Part shown: positions 5,219-7,793 of the stretch, piece after piece
Layout: each line of letters begins with the position of its first letter
Position numbering within the stretch: the stretch's first letter is position 1
Origin: an uncultured Syntrophobacteraceae bacterium
GTDB lineage: Bacteria; Desulfobacterota; Syntrophobacteria; Syntrophobacterales; Syntrophobacteraceae
Assembly: GCA_937889795.1 (NCBI GenBank)
Contig: CALBZH010000603.1
Coordinates: 1-7,793 of the forward strand
DNA length: 7,793 nucleotides
Direction of reading: 5' to 3'
Program-made: the position numbers and the translations under genes
The notes under the pieces: model-generated
Seen by the model: the letters and a program-made list of their open reading frames with translations, nothing else
Database searches by the model: none
Told to the model about the DNA's origin: nothing

Positions 5219-6352
5219 TCATGGCTCAAGAAAGAGCAAAGGGAGGCTGTCCGAAACGAGGTATCCTTCGGGAGTGGGATAGATGCGATCGCTCGCCAGG
5301 CGAATCAAGCCGTCTTGACTGAGAGCAGCAAGTGTCGCATCGGTTTGTTTGGATTGCCTGAGCAGATGCTGAGAGATGCCATTGGAAGTTCGAAGGCCCA
5401 ATGACAACTGCTCCAGCCAAATCTGATCGGATGTGAGTGATTCCCTGCCGGCTACGGGGAGCTCGTGGTGTGCAAGCGTCTCGCAATAGCGCTCGACAGA
5501 GCGAACGTTCCACCATCGGTCGCCCGCCAGGAAGGAATGGGCGGAAGGTCCTAAGCCCAGATAGGGTGCGTGACTCCAGTACTTGCTGTTGTGGCGGGAT
5601 CGCATGGCGTCTGACCGGGCGAAATTGGAAACCTCGTAGTGTCGGTAGCCATTCGCCATCAAGTGCTGGGACGTGTATAGGAATAGCCTTCTTTCTTCCT
5701 CTTCGCCGAGGAGTGAAAGCTTGCGGTGCTTCAAGACGTCATTCAGTCGTGTGTCGGCTTCACAAGTAAGCAGGTAGCAGGAAAGATGTTCGGGGTTGAA
5801 TGAAAGGGCTGCTTCCAGTACTGCTTTCCATCGCTCCAGGGGAGTGCCGACCCGAGCGGGAATTCCCATGATGAGATCGACCGAGATGGACTCGAAACCG
5901 GCCTCACGAGCTTCACGCAAGGACCTTCTTGTCTGATCGGCGGTATGTCTTCTGCCCAGGATTCTCAGGTCCTCCTCTCTGAAGGACTGAACGCCGATGC
6001 TCACTCGGTTGATGCCAAGCGACCGATAGAACGAGAGCCTGTCCAAAGAGAGGTCGTCTGGGTTGGCTTCCAGCGTGATTTCCACGTCTGAGTCAAAACG
6101 GAATCGCCGAAACGCGTCACCAAGGAGGGAGGCCAGGGCTCCTTCCTCTAGGAGACTGGGGGTTCCGCCCCCCAGGTAAATGGTGTCAAAAGGAGGAAAA
6201 GGGCCCTCGTACTGCTCCATCTCGAGTCGGACCGCCTCGATCCACTCGCGGATGCGAGAGGGGTCGGGTATGGAATAGAACGCGCAATATGAGCACTTGG
6301 ACCGGCAAAAGGGAATGTGCAGATAAAGCCCTGAAGGCTGACTCTTATTCAT
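5219..6352 (-). CDS. hemW: HemW, radical-SAM haem chaperone
   Basis: A 377-residue member of the HemN/HemW family, of normal length. Residues 16-25 carry the radical-SAM cluster motif CRSKCSYCAF (C16, C20, C23). Phe25 stands where true coproporphyrinogen dehydrogenase HemN has a fourth Cys, which marks HemW. GGGTP (61-65) is the SAM amine-binding loop, and HNSKYW (254-259) is the HNxxYW haem-binding motif of HemW. The C-terminal third is the HemN_C-like domain. Family knowledge: HemW binds haem and delivers it to haem enzymes such as respiratory proteins; old annotations call it oxygen-independent coproporphyrinogen III oxidase. The frame is open to an ATG at 6406, but the ATG at 6352 gives the usual short N-terminus before the motif. 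It overlaps the lepA stop by 8 bases, implying translational coupling. No clear terminator follows. Confidence 0.95.
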   Translation of the reverse strand: MNKSQPSGLYLHIPFCRSKCSYCAFYSIPDPSRIREWIEAVRLEMEQYEGPFPPFDTIYLGGGTPSLLEEGALASLLGDAFRRFRFDSDVEITLEANPDDLSLDRLSFYRSLGINRVSIGVQSFREEDLRILGRRHTADQTRRSLREAREAGFESISVDLIMGIPARVGTPLERWKAVLEAALSFNPEHLSCYLLTCEADTRLNDVLKHRKLSLLGEEEERRLFLYTSQHLMANGYRHYEVSNFARSDAMRSRHNSKYWSHAPYLGLGPSAHSFLAGDRWWNVRSVERYCETLAHHELPVAGRESLTSDQIWLEQLSLGLRTSNGISQHLLRQSKQTDATLAALSQDGLIRLASDRIYPTPEGYLVSDSLPLLFLEP

Positions 6353-7793
6353 CGCCCGTCTTGAGCACCGCGACAAAAGCGCTTTGAGGGATGCTGACCG
6401 CTCCAACCTGTTTCATCCGGGCCTTGCCCTTTTTCTGTTTTTCAAGCAGTTTGCGCTTGCGGGTGATGTCGCCACCGTAGCATTTGGCGGTCACATCCTT
6501 TCTGAACGCGGAGATGGTCGAGCGCGCGATGATCTTGCCGCCGATGGCACCCTGAATGGCGATTTTGAATTGGTGCCTAGGGATTTCCTCTTTGAGTCGG
6601 TCGCAGACCTGAACGGCCCAGTCGCGTGCGCGGCTGCGGTGGACGATCAGCGACAGCGCGTCCACTTTTTCGCCGTTCACGAGAATGTCGAGCTTGACCA
6701 GATCGCCGTCTCGGTTGCCGATGAGCTCGTAATCGAACGATCCATACCCTTGAGTAACACTCTTCAGCCGGTCATAAAAGTCGAAAACCACTTCCGCGAG
6801 TGGCATTTCAATGCTCATTTCGATCCGCCCCGGTGTCGGGTAGGTGAAGCGTGAGTTGACGCCTCGCCGTTCCATGCAAAGCTTCATCACCGCCCCCATG
6901 TATCGCTCGGGGATTAGGATGGTGGCCTTGATAAACGGCTCAGCGCCTCCCTGAATGTCCATGGGATCCGGGTAGTAGAGTGGGTTGTCCACGAAGAGGA
7001 TGCTGTTGTCCTTCAGTCGAAATTCGTACTGAACGCTCGGTACCGTCATGATGATCGACTGGTCGAATTCCCGCTCGAGTCGCTCCTGCACGATCTCCAA
7101 ATGAAGGAGTCCGAGAAAACCGCATCGAAACCCTTGCCCCAGAGCAGCCGATGAATCTTTCTGGTAGACGAGCGAAGCATCATTTAATTTGTATTTTTCG
7201 AGGGCATCCACGAGGGATTGGTAGTCGTCGGACGAAATCGGATAGATCGACGAAAACACCACGGGCTTCACTTCCTTGAAGCCCGGGAGCGGAGTGGCGA
7301 CCGGCTGGGCATCCAGGGTGATGGTATCCCCGACGCGTGTGTCGCTGATGTTCTTGATCCCCGCAATGATATAACCGACGGCTCCCGCCATGAGCTCCTT
7401 GCGGGGCTCCCTGCCAATCTTGAACAGCCCAACCTCCTCCACTTTGTAGGTTGCCCCCGTATACATGAGGCGGATCACATCCCCTGGGCGCAGGACGCCG
7501 TCGAACACACGACAGCTGATGATCGTCCCCCGAAAGGGGTCGTAGTGGGCGTCGAAGATCAGCGCGGAGAATGACTTCTGGGCATCTCCCGAGGGAGGTG
7601 GGATGCGCTCCACAATCGCCTCAAGGATGTCATCGATGCCGGTGCCTTCCTTGGCGGAGCAGAGCACGGCGTGGTCCGAATCGAGCCCCAGCTCCGTTTC
7701 GATTTGCTCCTTCGCCATTTCGATATCCGCGGAAGGAAGGTCGATCTTGTTGATCACCGGGATGATGGTCAGATCATGCTCCATGGCGGCATA
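6345..7793 (-). CDS. lepA: Elongation factor 4 (LepA), 5' end beyond the window
   Basis: A ribosome-bound translational GTPase that back-translocates or remodels stalled ribosomes. 482 codons are visible, and the frame is open through the right edge (YAA precedes the first visible Met at 7784). Counting from that Met, the G4 motif NKID is at 12-15 and the G5 motif SAK at 43-45. Domain II follows at about 75-160 and domain III around the GFRCGFLGLLHLEIVQERLE stretch. An EF-G domain V-like part (IEMSIEMPLAEVVFDFYDRL) comes next. The LepA-specific C-terminal domain contains AKCYGGDITRKRKLLEKQKK and ends in VAVLKTGDE. By comparison with E. coli LepA (about 600 residues), roughly 120 N-terminal residues with the P-loop and switch motifs are missing only because the window ends. 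It is followed by hemW with an 8-base overlap, as an operon. The Met at 7784 is internal and not the start. Confidence 0.97.
   Translation of the reverse strand, partial: YAAMEHDLTIIPVINKIDLPSADIEMAKEQIETELGLDSDHAVLCSAKEGTGIDDILEAIVERIPPPSGDAQKSFSALIFDAHYDPFRGTIISCRVFDGVLRPGDVIRLMYTGATYKVEEVGLFKIGREPRKELMAGAVGYIIAGIKNISDTRVGDTITLDAQPVATPLPGFKEVKPVVFSSIYPISSDDYQSLVDALEKYKLNDASLVYQKDSSAALGQGFRCGFLGLLHLEIVQERLEREFDQSIIMTVPSVQYEFRLKDNSILFVDNPLYYPDPMDIQGGAEPFIKATILIPERYMGAVMKLCMERRGVNSRFTYPTPGRIEMSIEMPLAEVVFDFYDRLKSVTQGYGSFDYELIGNRDGDLVKLDILVNGEKVDALSLIVHRSRARDWAVQVCDRLKEEIPRHQFKIAIQGAIGGKIIARSTISAFRKDVTAKCYGGDITRKRKLLEKQKKGKARMKQVGAVSIPQSAFVAVLKTGDE

Overview
The window is ordinary bacterial chromosome with dense, intact coding. 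All six genes lie on the minus strand, so in transcription order it reads from right to left. The first 30 bases are not genomic: they match the end of the Illumina TruSeq universal adapter, so the left end is an untrimmed contig end and genomic sequence starts near base 31. No gene fixes the taxon. A secreted FecR-like protein with a Trp/Tyr-rich DUF6600-type region, a stand-alone receiver, a stand-alone HPt protein, a receiver-first histidine kinase and a possible sigma-54 promoter suggest an environmental Gram-negative such as Desulfobacterota (Syntrophobacter-like), with Acidobacteriota as an alternative. This is an inference.

Right part (5219-7793): lepA (elongation factor 4, start beyond the right edge) overlaps hemW by 8 bases. 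HemW is the radical-SAM haem chaperone once annotated as an oxygen-independent coproporphyrinogen oxidase. The pair is translationally coupled, and lepA-hemW order is known from other bacteria such as Bacillus.

Middle (2597-5218): a 246-base control region with a perfect 16-bp palindrome, two alternative promoter candidates and a leader hairpin precedes a 791-residue exported protein. That protein has a signal peptide, a FecR-like domain, an aromatic-rich central region and a long Gln/Arg-rich tail with tandem repeats and almost no lysine. A hairpin terminator follows it.

Left part (31-2596): three phosphotransfer proteins. First is a single-domain response regulator with a 382-base upstream region that holds a candidate extended -10 promoter, a large leader hairpin, direct repeats and small hairpins. 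Next comes a stand-alone HPt protein. Last, 71 bases further on, is a receiver-PAS-HisKA kinase cut off by the contig end before its ATPase domain. Together they could form a split phosphorelay (kinase to receiver to HPt to output receiver), but no DNA-binding output domain is visible and the target is unknown. I found no mobile element, CRISPR array, tRNA or rRNA, and no clearly new system. The least explained items are the Gln/Arg-rich exported protein and the regulatory DNA in front of it.
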